This document shows positions 37,682 to 47,202 of a DNA stretch of 64,000 nt, in pieces; positions within the stretch are counted from its first letter, which is position 1; each line of letters starts with the position of its first letter. The DNA is taken from the NCBI GenBank assembly GCA_020637805.1, contig JACKJU010000006.1:197001-261000 (forward strand), given 5' to 3'. The notes beneath the pieces were generated by a model, which did not search any database, had not been told where the DNA came from, and saw nothing but the letters and a program-made list of their open reading frames with translations. Source of the DNA: Nitratireductor sp. GTDB lineage: Bacteria; Pseudomonadota; Alphaproteobacteria; Rhizobiales; Rhizobiaceae. The translations under genes were made by a program, and so were the position numbers.

Positions 37682-40671
37682 GTTTCTCCGTGAACACCGG
37701 TGCAAACCGCATTGCAGGCAAGGGCCGCCTTTCGCCTGCCAAGACCGTTACCTTCACCTTTGACGGGCGCAGGCTCAACGCCATGGAAGGCGACACGCTT
37801 GCCTCCGCGTTGCTCGCCAACGGCATTCACCTTGCCGGGCGTTCCTACAAGTATCACCGTCCGCGCGGCATTCTGGGCTCCGGCCCGGAAGAGCCAAACG
37901 CGCTGATGAACATCGCGCGGGACAAGGCTCGCCGCCAGCCAAACGTGCGCGCTACCTGTCAGGAAGTGTTCGACGGGATGGAGGCGCATAGCCAGAACAC
38001 CTATCCCTCGCTGACCTTCGACGTAGGCGCGATCAACGATGTGCTTTCTCCGTTCTACGGCGCTGGCTTCTACTACAAGACCTTCATGTGGCCGAAGGCC
38101 GCGTGGAAAAAGATCTACGAGCCGATCGTGCGCGAGGCGGCAGGTCTGGGCAAGTCGCCGGACGAGGCAGACCCCGACCGTTACGCCAACCGGTTTGCCC
38201 ATTGCGACCTACTGGTTGTCGGTGGCGGCGCGGCGGGCATTGCAGCGGCACTTGCTGCAGCGAAATCGGGCAAGCGCATCATTCTTGCCGACGAGAACCC
38301 GGAGCTTGGCGGCTGGCTGAGGGCAGAGACCTCAGCCACAGTCGATGGTATTCCTGCCGCGGAGTGGGCTGCGGCGAAGCAGGCCGAACTGGCGGCGATG
38401 GAAAACGTCACCGTTCTGACGCGCACCACCGCGTTCGGATACTATTCGCACAACATGGTCTCCATGGCCGAACGGGTGACCGACCACATGTCGAAACCCG
38501 ATGCGGACCTGCCGCGCGAAAGGCTCTGGCAGGTGCGGGCGAACAAGGTGATCCTTGCGACCGGAGCCATAGAGCGGCATCTGGTGTTCGCCGACAACGA
38601 CCGTCCGGGCATCATGCTGGCATCGGCTGCGCGGCTCTATCTCAACCATTACGGTGTTGCCGTCGGCCGCAATGTCGGTGTCTACACCGCCTGCGACTCC
38701 GCCTATGAAGCAGCCTTCGACCTCGCCGATGCGGGCGTGAAAGTGGTTGCCATTGTCGATCCGCGCACGGACGTTGCGGAAGCACTTCTGGCGTCGGCCA
38801 ATGAGCGCAATATCAAGGTGCTCACCGGTCATGCCGTTACGGGCACCAAGGGCAGGCTGCGCGTGAAGTCGATGACCGTGGAGCCGGTCAACGGCAGCGC
38901 GAAAGAGAGCTTAGAGATCGACAGCCTTCTGGTATCCGGCGGCTGGACGCCTTCGGTGCACCTGTTTTCGCAGTCGCGCGGCAAGCTGAAATTCGATGCC
39001 GACAGCGAACGTTTCATTCCCGATATCCATGTCGAGGAATGTGTTTCCATCGGTTCGTGCAACGGCACCGACGAAATGGAAGCGGCGCTTTCCGAAGCGA
39101 TGGCCTCTGCCAAGGACGCCGTGGGCGGACGTGCCGCTACCGCTCCGAAGGTTGCCGGGTTCGGGTCCATGTCGGGTCATCTGATCGGCTCTGCCAAGGG
39201 AGCCGGGCCGGATGATCACGTAAAGGCGTTCATCGATTTTCAGAACGATGTCTGCGCCAAGGATATCCGGCTGGCGGTGCGCGAGGGCATGCATTCCATC
39301 GAGCACGTCAAGCGCTACACGACCACGGGCATGGCTTCCGACCAGGGCAAGATGTCGAACCTGCATGCGCTGGCTATTGCCGCCAATGCGCTCGGCAAGG
39401 AAATCCCGGAAGTGGGCCTCACCACCTTCCGCTCGCCCTATACGCCGGTGACCTTCGGCACCATCGTCAACCATGCAAAGGGCGATCTCTTCGACGTCAC
39501 GCGCCGGACCGCCATCCATGGATGGGCAGAGGAAAACGGTGCAGTCTTCGAGGATGTGGGCAACTGGAAACGCGCCTGGTACTTCCCGAAGGCGGGAGAG
39601 GACATGGCCGCAGCGGTTGCTCGCGAGTGCAGGCAGGTGCGTGAGTCTGCGGGCATCTTCGATGCGTCGACGCTTGGCAAGATCGAGGTGGTCGGGCCGG
39701 ATGCGGTCAAGTTCATGGAGATGATGTACACCAATCCGTGGGCGAAGCTGCCGGTCGGCATGTGCCGCTACGGTATCATGTGCCGCGAGGATGGTTTCAT
39801 CTATGACGACGGTGTCGTTGGGCGGCTGGCGGAAGACCGGTTCCACGTGACAACCACGACCGGCGGTGCGCCGCGCGTGCTCAACATGATGGAAGACTAT
39901 CTTCAGACAGAATTCCCCGACTGGAAGGTTTGGCTGACATCGACTTCGGAGCAATGGGCCGTCATCGCGGTTCAGGGGCCGAAGGCACGCGAGATCATCG
40001 AACCCCTGATCGACGGTATAGACCTGTCGCCCGAAGCCATGCCGCACATGGCGATCCGCGAAGGCAGGATCTGCGGCGTTCCCACACGCCTGATGCGGGT
40101 GTCGTTCACCGGCGAGGCGGGTTTCGAGATCAACGTGCCTGCCGATTATGGCCGCGCGGTCTGGGAAGCGGTTTGGGAACGCGGCGCACCCATGGGAATG
40201 GTGCCATACGGTACCGAAACCATGCACGTGCTGCGTGCTGAAAAGGGCTTCATCATCGTAGGCCAGGATACCGACGGGACGGTTACGCCCTACGACGCTG
40301 GGCTTGGCTGGGCCGTGGGCAAGAAGAAGAGCGATTTTGTCGGCATTCGCGGGCTCACGCGGCCTGATATTGTTGCCGAAGGCCGGCGCCAGTTGATCGG
40401 GCTGAAGACGAAAGATCCGAAAGTGGTTCTCGAAGAGGGTGCGCAGATCGTGGCTGATCCGAACCAGCCGATACCCATGAAGATGCTCGGCTTCGTAACA
40501 TCGTCCTACTGGTCATCGAACCTTGACCGCTCGATTGCGATGGCACTTGTCGAGGGTGGTTTCGACCGCAAGGGACAGACACTCTACGTGCCGATGGAAA
40601 ACGAGACCATTGCGGTGGAAGTTTGCGATACGGCGTTCTTCGATGCCAAGGGAGACCGGTTAAATGGCTGA
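37678..40671 (+). CDS. soxA: sarcosine oxidase, alpha subunit
   Basis: Largest subunit, 997 residues. Domains in order: a ferredoxin-like N-terminal part (about 15-100, YHRPRGILGSGPEEPN), an NAD-binding flavoprotein-like fold (LLVVGGGAAGIAAALAAAKS near 178, VILATGAIERHLVF near 290), and a C-terminal aminomethyltransferase (GcvT-like) half from about 610 that binds folate (YTNPWAKLPVGMCRYGIMC, VSFTGEAGFEINVPADYG, GLGWAVGKKKSDF). Overlaps soxD by 4 and soxG by 8 bases. Confidence 0.97.
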   Translation: MSFSVNTGANRIAGKGRLSPAKTVTFTFDGRRLNAMEGDTLASALLANGIHLAGRSYKYHRPRGILGSGPEEPNALMNIARDKARRQPNVRATCQEVFDGMEAHSQNTYPSLTFDVGAINDVLSPFYGAGFYYKTFMWPKAAWKKIYEPIVREAAGLGKSPDEADPDRYANRFAHCDLLVVGGGAAGIAAALAAAKSGKRIILADENPELGGWLRAETSATVDGIPAAEWAAAKQAELAAMENVTVLTRTTAFGYYSHNMVSMAERVTDHMSKPDADLPRERLWQVRANKVILATGAIERHLVFADNDRPGIMLASAARLYLNHYGVAVGRNVGVYTACDSAYEAAFDLADAGVKVVAIVDPRTDVAEALLASANERNIKVLTGHAVTGTKGRLRVKSMTVEPVNGSAKESLEIDSLLVSGGWTPSVHLFSQSRGKLKFDADSERFIPDIHVEECVSIGSCNGTDEMEAALSEAMASAKDAVGGRAATAPKVAGFGSMSGHLIGSAKGAGPDDHVKAFIDFQNDVCAKDIRLAVREGMHSIEHVKRYTTTGMASDQGKMSNLHALAIAANALGKEIPEVGLTTFRSPYTPVTFGTIVNHAKGDLFDVTRRTAIHGWAEENGAVFEDVGNWKRAWYFPKAGEDMAAAVARECRQVRESAGIFDASTLGKIEVVGPDAVKFMEMMYTNPWAKLPVGMCRYGIMCREDGFIYDDGVVGRLAEDRFHVTTTTGGAPRVLNMMEDYLQTEFPDWKVWLTSTSEQWAVIAVQGPKAREIIEPLIDGIDLSPEAMPHMAIREGRICGVPTRLMRVSFTGEAGFEINVPADYGRAVWEAVWERGAPMGMVPYGTETMHVLRAEKGFIIVGQDTDGTVTPYDAGLGWAVGKKKSDFVGIRGLTRPDIVAEGRRQLIGLKTKDPKVVLEEGAQIVADPNQPIPMKMLGFVTSSYWSSNLDRSIAMALVEGGFDRKGQTLYVPMENETIAVEVCDTAFFDAKGDRLNG

Positions 40672-41227
40672 ACAGCTCAGGAACCTCACAATCGAAGATC
40701 GCAAGGGACCTTTGACCGGCCGGGTGTTCGGTGCGAACGGGTGCACGCTCAAACCAGCCGCCCCGGCCATCCGCATTAGCCTGCGTGCCGGTGCGGAAGG
40801 GATGGCCGCCGCCAAGAAGGTGCTTGGCATCGCGCTTCCGGTCAAACCGAAGTCGACCGCGCTCAAGGTGGATCTTGCATGCCTCTGGCTGGGGCCGGAC
40901 GAGTGGCTGATCATCGATTCAGCGGATTCCGTTCTTCCTGAGAAATTCGCCAAGCTGGGCAACTCCCTGCTTTCGGCTGTGGATGTATCGCACCGCAATA
41001 CGGCGATAATCGTTGAAGGCGCGAATGTGGAGGCAGTTCTCAATTCGGGCTGCCCGCAGGATCTTTCCCTGGATGCATTTCACGTTGGCTCGTGTTCGCG
41101 GACGATCCTTGGCAAGTCGGAAGTCGTGCTGTTCAGGGAAGCGGAAAACCGCTTCAGGGTGGAGTGCTGGCGCTCTTTCTCCGACTACGTGTGGAAATAT
41201 CTGGCCGACGCCGCAAAATCTGCCTGA
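40664..41227 (+). CDS. soxG: sarcosine oxidase, gamma subunit
   Basis: A 187-residue subunit related to the GcvT C-terminal fold; completes the SoxABDG complex. Features are LACLWLGPDEWLII, SAVDVSHRNTAIIVEG, VLNSGCPQDLSLDAF and CWRSFSDYVWKYLADA. The start overlaps the end of soxA by eight bases. In many relatives folate genes (purU, glyA, folD) follow; here a membrane hydrolase gene does. Confidence 0.94.
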   Translation: MAEQLRNLTIEDRKGPLTGRVFGANGCTLKPAAPAIRISLRAGAEGMAAAKKVLGIALPVKPKSTALKVDLACLWLGPDEWLIIDSADSVLPEKFAKLGNSLLSAVDVSHRNTAIIVEGANVEAVLNSGCPQDLSLDAFHVGSCSRTILGKSEVVLFREAENRFRVECWRSFSDYVWKYLADAAKSA

Positions 41228-41279
41228 GCGGATACAAATGCGGGTTGCCGGATCAACGCGGCTGCCGCTAAGTGGCGGC

Positions 41280-42455
41280 ATGAGCGACGATCAGAAAATT
41301 GCCACGCGGCTGGTACTCAACTTTCCGGGCTTCGAGAAGACCGACAGCGAGGCGCAGCTTGGCCGCCTCCTGTACAGCGCCAACGGATCGGGCAAGGCCT
41401 GGGGGTTCGTTTCCGAACGAACCGAGACAGTGCATGAGGGAGATTCCCACTTTACGGCTGCCGGTTTTCTGACCAGCGGCGATGGCTGGCAAACCGAAAC
41501 CAGGGTGGTGCAGTTCCGCTGGAACGACATCGTGCACGGCTATGAGTTTGCGCCATTTCCGGCTGGCTTTCTCAGAAGCCTTGGCAAATTCCTGCACTTC
41601 TTCACCGACGGAACGGTCAAGAGGTACCTACAGGCAAGCTGGCGCTATTTCGGCTTCACGATCTATCCATTCCTGGTGTGCTTCGCGTTTGCATTCCTTG
41701 CCGGCGGGTTTTTTCATTTCGTGCTTTCGCATGCCGGACTTGCGGGATGGATTTTGTGGGCCGTGCTTTTGCCCCTCACGCTTCTCCTGACCCTGATGTT
41801 TTGCCGCTGGCCGGGCGAAAAGCTCTACATTCCCATGACCATTGCCGATTGGGGTTTTGCCCGCGACATGATCGAGCGCGCCAATCCCGAGATCGAGGCG
41901 CGGTTCGCGGAGTTTGGCAAGGAAACCGCCCGGGAGATCGAGATTTCCCGGCATGACGAGATCGTTATCGTCGGCCACAGCTTCGGGGCCGTGTGGGCTG
42001 TAGAGGCACTGGCGAGGGCGCTGCGGGACAATCCTGAACTCCTCGCCGGCAAGCAACTCACCTTCCTGGCACTAGGATCATCGATCGCGAAGATCGCGCT
42101 TGCGCCCGATGCCCAATGGATGCGCGACTCGGTTGCGGTTGCCGCCGGACAGAAAAACCTGTTCTGGCACGAGATCCAGACCAAGGACGATTTCATCGCC
42201 TTCTACAAGGCCGAGCCGTTCAAGATTCTCGGATTGAACAGACCAGCCGATTTCAGGCTGCAACGCATCCGCTTTTCCGAGGGAATTGGCAAGAAGCGCT
42301 ACCGCGCGATTCGAAAGTCGATGTACCGCACCCACAGGCAATACATCCTGCACTATGACAAGCGGGTATTGTTTGACACCATGCTGCGGCTTTTCGGGCC
42401 GATTTCAGCGCGTCATCTCGCGACCTTGTCGAAGCCCGGCGAAACGGGTCTCTGA
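41280..42455 (+). CDS. membrane protein with alpha/beta hydrolase (lipase-like) domain, unknown
   Basis: A 391-residue protein. Residues about 130-180 hold two hydrophobic helices (IYPFLVCFAFAFLAGGFFHF, LLPLTLLLTLMF). The C-terminal half has the serine-hydrolase elbow DEIVIVGHSFGAVWAVEAL near residue 225, with no other active-site residue assigned surely. A conserved Rhizobiales hypothetical in my recollection, with no known function. It lies 52 bases after soxG on the same strand. The start could instead be the ATG at 41238 (14 residues more). Confidence 0.72.
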   Translation: MSDDQKIATRLVLNFPGFEKTDSEAQLGRLLYSANGSGKAWGFVSERTETVHEGDSHFTAAGFLTSGDGWQTETRVVQFRWNDIVHGYEFAPFPAGFLRSLGKFLHFFTDGTVKRYLQASWRYFGFTIYPFLVCFAFAFLAGGFFHFVLSHAGLAGWILWAVLLPLTLLLTLMFCRWPGEKLYIPMTIADWGFARDMIERANPEIEARFAEFGKETAREIEISRHDEIVIVGHSFGAVWAVEALARALRDNPELLAGKQLTFLALGSSIAKIALAPDAQWMRDSVAVAAGQKNLFWHEIQTKDDFIAFYKAEPFKILGLNRPADFRLQRIRFSEGIGKKRYRAIRKSMYRTHRQYILHYDKRVLFDTMLRLFGPISARHLATLSKPGETGL

Positions 42456-42599
42456 CGGCAGTTCCTTCGATTTTGTTGTCGTTTCTTCACTCATCGGGGT
42501 TGCGCAGGCAACCTTGTTTTTGCGACAGAAATAGCGCCCCCGCCATATTGGGGCGGACGTGCGAGGCGGTAGTCTTGAGAAATCCTAGTGGAGACAGGC

Positions 42600-42962
42600 G
42601 TGAGACAAATCAAATCTGCTGTTGTGTTGGGCGGAGTCGTATTGAGTGCATGTGTAGGGGACGATCAGGGCGGCGACCGGCCACAGGACCTGCAATTGAC
42701 GGCTTCTGGCGGGCCGGTTGCAAGAGTTGTCATCAATAACCCTTACAATTTCACCGTGGGCGTGGTGGTTTTTCAGGACTGCAACCAGAATTCTTTCGCG
42801 AAGCCGCAGCCTCAGACCATTGAGCCGCAGGCGAGTGCCACCTACGAAGTGGCTCCCGGCTGCTACGTGGTCTCTGCAGGGGAGGCCGGGCTAAGCTTCA
42901 ATCATGCGGTCGAAAGCCGGCAGATCAACATTGGTGCGGGTCAGGAAATCAAGCTTCCCTGA
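42600..42962 (+). CDS. small predicted lipoprotein, unknown
   Basis: A 120-residue protein starting at GTG. The N-terminus RQIKSAVVLGGVVLSAC is a lipoprotein signal with the lipidated Cys18. The mature domain (VARVVINNPYNFTVGVVVFQ, FAKPQPQTIEPQASATYEVA, GCYVVSAGEAGL) looks like a small beta-sandwich with a possible disulphide. GGAG precedes the GTG; another GTG four codons upstream is in frame. I do not recognise the family. Confidence 0.65.
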   Translation: MRQIKSAVVLGGVVLSACVGDDQGGDRPQDLQLTASGGPVARVVINNPYNFTVGVVVFQDCNQNSFAKPQPQTIEPQASATYEVAPGCYVVSAGEAGLSFNHAVESRQINIGAGQEIKLP

Positions 42963-43197
42963 CCAATCCTGTTCCGTCGCCGTAGTGCTGCGCGCGTTGC
43001 ATCTGTGGCGATTCCGGTTTCTTCACCTTGAGCCATGCCTGAAAGGTTCTCTTGATCCTGGAGGACGGCTTCTGTAATGAGCGTGGCTGCCGAGTTGGCT
43101 CTGGCCGGCTTCGTCAAAATCGCAATTGCTCCAGCAACCAGTTGCAGCAAATCTGTTGCCGGTTCCCGTTGAAACCGGAACCTTCCAGGAGGAAAGC

Positions 43198-43791
43198 ATG
43201 GAAATCGACTGGGAACTCACCGGCAGGATTGTCTGGTGCATCTGCGTTGTTGCCTGGGGGGTGATCCGTTTCCGTCCGAACATGAAGGCAAGGAAAATCC
43301 GGATTGCCGTTGCGAAGCGGCCGCCGATCGAACGCTTCTCGATGTTTGTCTCCCAGCTCGGACTGGGCATTATCCCCGCGATCTGGGTGTTTACGGGGGT
43401 CCCCTCGGCTTTCGACCGTCAGGCCGGCCCAATCAGCGTCATTCTCGGGGCGCTGTTGTTCGGCTTTTCACTTTACCTGTTCCGCAGAACCCACAAGGCG
43501 CTGGGCAAGATGTGGTCACACAGTCTCGATCTTCGCGAGGGCCACAAGCTCGTGACGAAGGGCATATATGAGAAGGTTCGCCATCCAATGTATTCGGCAT
43601 TCTGGCTCTGGGCGGTCTCAATGCCATTCCTGCTGGCAAACTGGGTTGCGGGGCTGGCAGGCGTGGTGGGCTTCGGTACCCTTTATTTCCTGAGGGTCGG
43701 GCAGGAAGAGCGGATGATGGAGGACCAGTTCGGGGAGCAGTACAGGGACTATGTGAAACGGACGAAACGCATCATTCCGGGCATCTACTGA
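43198..43791 (+). CDS. membrane methyltransferase of the isoprenylcysteine/PE N-methyltransferase superfamily
   Basis: A 197-residue integral membrane protein with four or five helices. The C-terminal signature YEKVRHPMYSAFWLWAVS followed by GQEERMMEDQFGEQYRDYVK and RTKRIIPGIY is that of the ICMT/PEMT superfamily, where the RHP and E residues bind S-adenosylmethionine. Substrate is unknown. AGGAGG lies six bases before the chosen ATG. Confidence 0.85.
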   Translation: MEIDWELTGRIVWCICVVAWGVIRFRPNMKARKIRIAVAKRPPIERFSMFVSQLGLGIIPAIWVFTGVPSAFDRQAGPISVILGALLFGFSLYLFRRTHKALGKMWSHSLDLREGHKLVTKGIYEKVRHPMYSAFWLWAVSMPFLLANWVAGLAGVVGFGTLYFLRVGQEERMMEDQFGEQYRDYVKRTKRIIPGIY

Positions 43792-44023
43792 TTCCCAGCA
43801 GTTTGATACCGGGATATGTACCAAACCTGCGGCAGTTCGCTCAATGTCTGTGCAAATCCCTCGACACAACATTGCAATTTTGCAACAGATCTTTTGAAAC
43901 CCTTTGCCTTGCGAGACGTTTTTCGCTTTGGGAATTGCGAAACGGGAAAAAGTTTACGAAACGTACACCATAGTTCCCTTTATTCGGCAGCAGTTTAACG
44001 CATTTGAAGGTATTCCGGGTGCC

Positions 44024-44746
44024 ATGCCTAAAATGAACTCCAACGTACGAATTCTCTCCGCGCTGCTTCTTGCAGGAACCGTGACCCTGACCGGTTGCGC
44101 GTCGACAGGCTCTTCTTCGTCCAATGCCGCCGTGAATTCACGCACCGCGCGCGCGGAGACGGAAAGCAACAGGAACGTTTCGTCCTATGTGCAGCGCTCC
44201 AGAGCGTTCGTGACCCGCACCGGCGAGGTCTACATGATGCGCGGGCTGGCGAACATCTTTTCACGCGGCATCGACAGGATGGCGGAGCGCCTTCGCGCAC
44301 GTGGCGTCGATGCGGTCGACTTCAACCACGCCGACTGGCGCCCGATTGCGGAAGACGTCGTACGGCGCAGCAAGAGCGGACAGGTTTCCTATCCCATTGT
44401 CATCATGGGGCACTCTCTGGGCGGAAACGCCGCGCCGGATATGGCCAACTACCTCGCGCAGAACGGCGTAAAGGTAGACTATGTCGTGGCATTCGATCCC
44501 ACTCTGCCGCGCACGGTGGGTCCGAACATCAAACGCGTCATCAATTTCTACCTTCCCCACGATGAGGACAATACCATTCATGCAGGGGCGGGTTTCAAAG
44601 GCGAGCTGAAAAACATCAATGTCAGCGGCGTGCCAGGCATCAAGCACACCAACGTCGAGAAGAACCCGAGATTCCAGGCCGATGTTATCGAGCGGGTGAT
44701 GTCGATCACCAAGGAAATCAAGAAGCCGCGCAAGAAGCGGGCCTGA
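44024..44746 (+). CDS. lipoprotein with alpha/beta hydrolase fold
   Basis: A 240-residue predicted lipoprotein: signal ILSALLLAGTVTLTGC with lipidated Cys25, a Ser/Asn-rich linker, then a hydrolase-like domain with GEVYMMRGLANIFSRGIDRM, the nucleophile elbow VIMGHSLGGNAAPDMA near residue 129, and VVAFDPTLPRTVGPN. A basic tail (KEIKKPRKKRA) ends it. Substrate unknown; perhaps a thioesterase or lipase. A second ATG three codons in could be the true start. Confidence 0.8.
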   Translation: MPKMNSNVRILSALLLAGTVTLTGCASTGSSSSNAAVNSRTARAETESNRNVSSYVQRSRAFVTRTGEVYMMRGLANIFSRGIDRMAERLRARGVDAVDFNHADWRPIAEDVVRRSKSGQVSYPIVIMGHSLGGNAAPDMANYLAQNGVKVDYVVAFDPTLPRTVGPNIKRVINFYLPHDEDNTIHAGAGFKGELKNINVSGVPGIKHTNVEKNPRFQADVIERVMSITKEIKKPRKKRA

Positions 44747-44949
44747 TACGGCGAAGCCGCGCGTAGCAATTCGTTTCGCGAAGTTTCATTGTATGGATTC
44801 AAGGGCGCGGCCTAGGGCGGCGCCCTTTTCAATTTCGCGGGCAAAGAAACCTGCGCCGGATCAGGCAAATCACACCGCCGGCGCATTTGCACTGCATTGC
44901 GCCTGAGCCGCGCCGGCAAGGCGGGCAATGGCTGCGATCCGGTCAGTTA

Positions 44950-47109
44950 TCAACGAATCAGCTTGGCAAACTTGGTGAACCGCACGGCCTTTCCGGAGAA
45001 GCCGGAATAGGGGTTGCCCGCGTTTGCCACCGAAAAACCGGTGACGGGAACGTCGGCGGGTACCTGGCGGATCATGTTGCGGCCATAGGCTGGCGCCTGA
45101 ACCGGCGCCTCCACATCTACCGTCGGCTGCTTGGCAAGCGCCCAGCGGCCAACCACCGCAGCATTGCGCTCGGGTGCGGAGAGCGGATCGAGCGAAATCG
45201 TGCGTGCTGCCAGTCCACCAGTTTCAGGTTGCGAACGGTCTATCTGTTCGTCTTCCAGGCTTGCCATCACGATTTCACGGGGCTGATCTTGCGGCTCCCC
45301 GGCTACTTGCGTGGGAGCCGGGCTCTCTTCAGAGGCTGAGCTCGGAGCTGACGGTTCAATCATGGCCACGAGGCTCGGATTCGGTTCGGGTACCGGGATG
45401 TTGGATGCGGCGGCAGGCTGCTCCTGCGTCTCGTTCCGATCAACAGCCGCGAGTTCGGTTGCCGTTGCCATTTCCGGCTCGGCCTGTTTCTCGCTCAACA
45501 CCGGGTTTGCCTCGGGTACGGCAATCAATCCGGTCCGTTTGACACCTGGTTCAATCGGTTCCAGCGAGGCAGTTTCCTCAGTTGCCTTCTCATTTTCCGG
45601 CCTGGACGTGGGCAGTGGTACTTCCGTCATGACAGCCTCGGGAAGATCCGCCGGTGCGAGCGCGGCCAGTTCGATCTGGTTCGAGGTTGCGGCATTGGAA
45701 ACGCCGATTGCGCTGCGCGGAACCGCAGCGCGGCGCAGGTCCTCGATCTCACGCGGCGTAAGTGCCGCCAATTCGGATACCGCGGGTCTGGAGTCGCTGT
45801 TCTCTGCAAGAAGAGCCAATGCGTCGGGTGCAGAATCGCTGGGTAGATCTTTCGAGTTCTCTGCTTGCTGATCCGGTTCCGCCGCCGGCTCAGCCTGTGC
45901 GATCTCGGTTTCGGTTTCCGGCATGTTGGAGTTGTCTTCGAGTGATTCGAAGACGGCCTTGGGTTCCTCCTGCGTTTCAGACGATGCAGCTTCTGCAACC
46001 AGGGTGTCCGGTTCTCTGGTGCCGATTTCCGGGGCTATCGCGGGAGCGTCTTCCGGGCGCCGTTCGGGAACCGGAATGCTGGCCAGCATGGCAAGCGCCG
46101 AAGCGGGAGCCTCCTCTTCCTGTGCCGTTGCTGCCGGTTCTTCTTCGGCCGGTTGTTGCTCCGGCAAGGCAGGCGGGTCCTGCGGCGGCAGCGTTGCCAG
46201 CAGTATCTCCCTGCCGGTTTCGAGTTGCTTCGTGCGCGGTGCGGTTTCGGGAACGGGCACGCTGCCCGGCAGCTTCGTGACCGCAACGGAACGCGGTGCG
46301 GGCGTGTTGTTTGCTGCGACTTCGGTCGTGTCTTCCTCGTCGTCCGGTTCGGGTTCCGGCGTGGAATTTCCCTTCAGCATTGCAAACAGGCCCGAAGCAC
46401 CCTTGGTGGACCCGGAATTCGGAACCAGGTTGCCGGAGCGCTTGCGCTGCTCATAGGAGGCAACGGCTGCCTTGTACCCGGAGAGCGGCTTTCCATCTGC
46501 GGGAATGTGCAATGACTTGCCATCCGGAAACACCCTGGCAAGTTCGCTACGGCTCATGCGCGGCCAGTGCCGCACGCTGCCCACATCCAGATGGACGAAG
46601 GGGGAGCCGGATTTCGGGTAGTAGCCTACGCCGCCAACCTGCATCTTGAGACCGATCTCACGGATTTTCGCAAGCTTCACATCGGGAAGGAAGAAATCCA
46701 TGGCATTGCCGAGCATGTGCTGGCTTTTCTTCGCCTGGCCGCCACGGGTGCGGCGAAGCATCTCGTTGGTTGCTGGCGAGCGGTAGCCCGAGATGACGTG
46801 AATGTAGCCCTTCGATCCGGATTCGCGGTACGCTTCCCAGATCAGGTCGAACAGAAGCGGATTCATCTTGGTCGGTTCGTTGCGGCGCCAGTCGCGAAGG
46901 AACCAGTTGAGTTTTTTCAGGCCGGCGGCATCGTAGCGGCCATTGCGCTTGAAGACGATATCGGCCTTTTCACCGGTGTGAAGATAATAGAGCTTGAGAC
47001 TGCGGGTCTCCGCGTTCGCATTTGCGGGCTGCAGCATGGCGGCAAACATCAGGCACAGGCATGCCATGAGAACCGCGCGCGAAAGCGTGCGTTCCGTGAG
47101 GAAGCCCAT
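44950..47109 (-). CDS. exported DUF882 (M15-like) protein with long acidic Pro-rich tail
   Basis: A 719-residue protein. A signal peptide (RAVLMACLCLMFAAMLQPAN, ending ANANA) is followed by the DUF882 peptidase M15-like domain at about 35-190: FDLIWEAYRESGSKGYIHVI, SGYRSPATNEML, KSQHMLGNAMDFFLPD and SGSPFVHLDVGSVRHWPR hold the zinc-type His and Asp residues. About 430 residues of Glu/Ala/Pro-rich low complexity follow, with recurring IPVPE/VPLP motifs, then a short conserved end. The ATG at 47109 is chosen since an earlier in-frame start would run through an inverted repeat at 47179. Confidence 0.85.
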   Translation of the reverse strand: MGFLTERTLSRAVLMACLCLMFAAMLQPANANAETRSLKLYYLHTGEKADIVFKRNGRYDAAGLKKLNWFLRDWRRNEPTKMNPLLFDLIWEAYRESGSKGYIHVISGYRSPATNEMLRRTRGGQAKKSQHMLGNAMDFFLPDVKLAKIREIGLKMQVGGVGYYPKSGSPFVHLDVGSVRHWPRMSRSELARVFPDGKSLHIPADGKPLSGYKAAVASYEQRKRSGNLVPNSGSTKGASGLFAMLKGNSTPEPEPDDEEDTTEVAANNTPAPRSVAVTKLPGSVPVPETAPRTKQLETGREILLATLPPQDPPALPEQQPAEEEPAATAQEEEAPASALAMLASIPVPERRPEDAPAIAPEIGTREPDTLVAEAASSETQEEPKAVFESLEDNSNMPETETEIAQAEPAAEPDQQAENSKDLPSDSAPDALALLAENSDSRPAVSELAALTPREIEDLRRAAVPRSAIGVSNAATSNQIELAALAPADLPEAVMTEVPLPTSRPENEKATEETASLEPIEPGVKRTGLIAVPEANPVLSEKQAEPEMATATELAAVDRNETQEQPAAASNIPVPEPNPSLVAMIEPSAPSSASEESPAPTQVAGEPQDQPREIVMASLEDEQIDRSQPETGGLAARTISLDPLSAPERNAAVVGRWALAKQPTVDVEAPVQAPAYGRNMIRQVPADVPVTGFSVANAGNPYSGFSGKAVRFTKFAKLIR

Positions 47110-47178
47110 TTCTGACAAGGTTTTCAAGTCCCAGTTCGTCCTGTGCCGTGAACAGCGAGTACCCACATTGTCCTTCAT

Positions 47179-47202
47179 CATGGTTAACATTGCTTAACCA
47201 TG
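47179..47202. promoter_or_regulatory. paired CtrA-like half-sites, 9-bp inverted repeat
   Basis: CATGGTTAA and TTAACCATG face each other across CATTGC, so both arms contain the exact TTAACCAT 8-mer. The spacing (6 bases between TTAA elements) differs from the classical 7. It lies 70 bases upstream of the DUF882 start. Confidence 0.5.

Noticed and set aside
38911..40227. 438-codon open frame on the minus strand
   Set aside because: Entirely within soxA on the opposite strand, His/Arg-rich and without family features.
47180..47201. Classical full CtrA site TTAA-N7-TTAA
   Set aside because: The spacing between the TTAA elements is six, not seven; kept only as paired half-sites.
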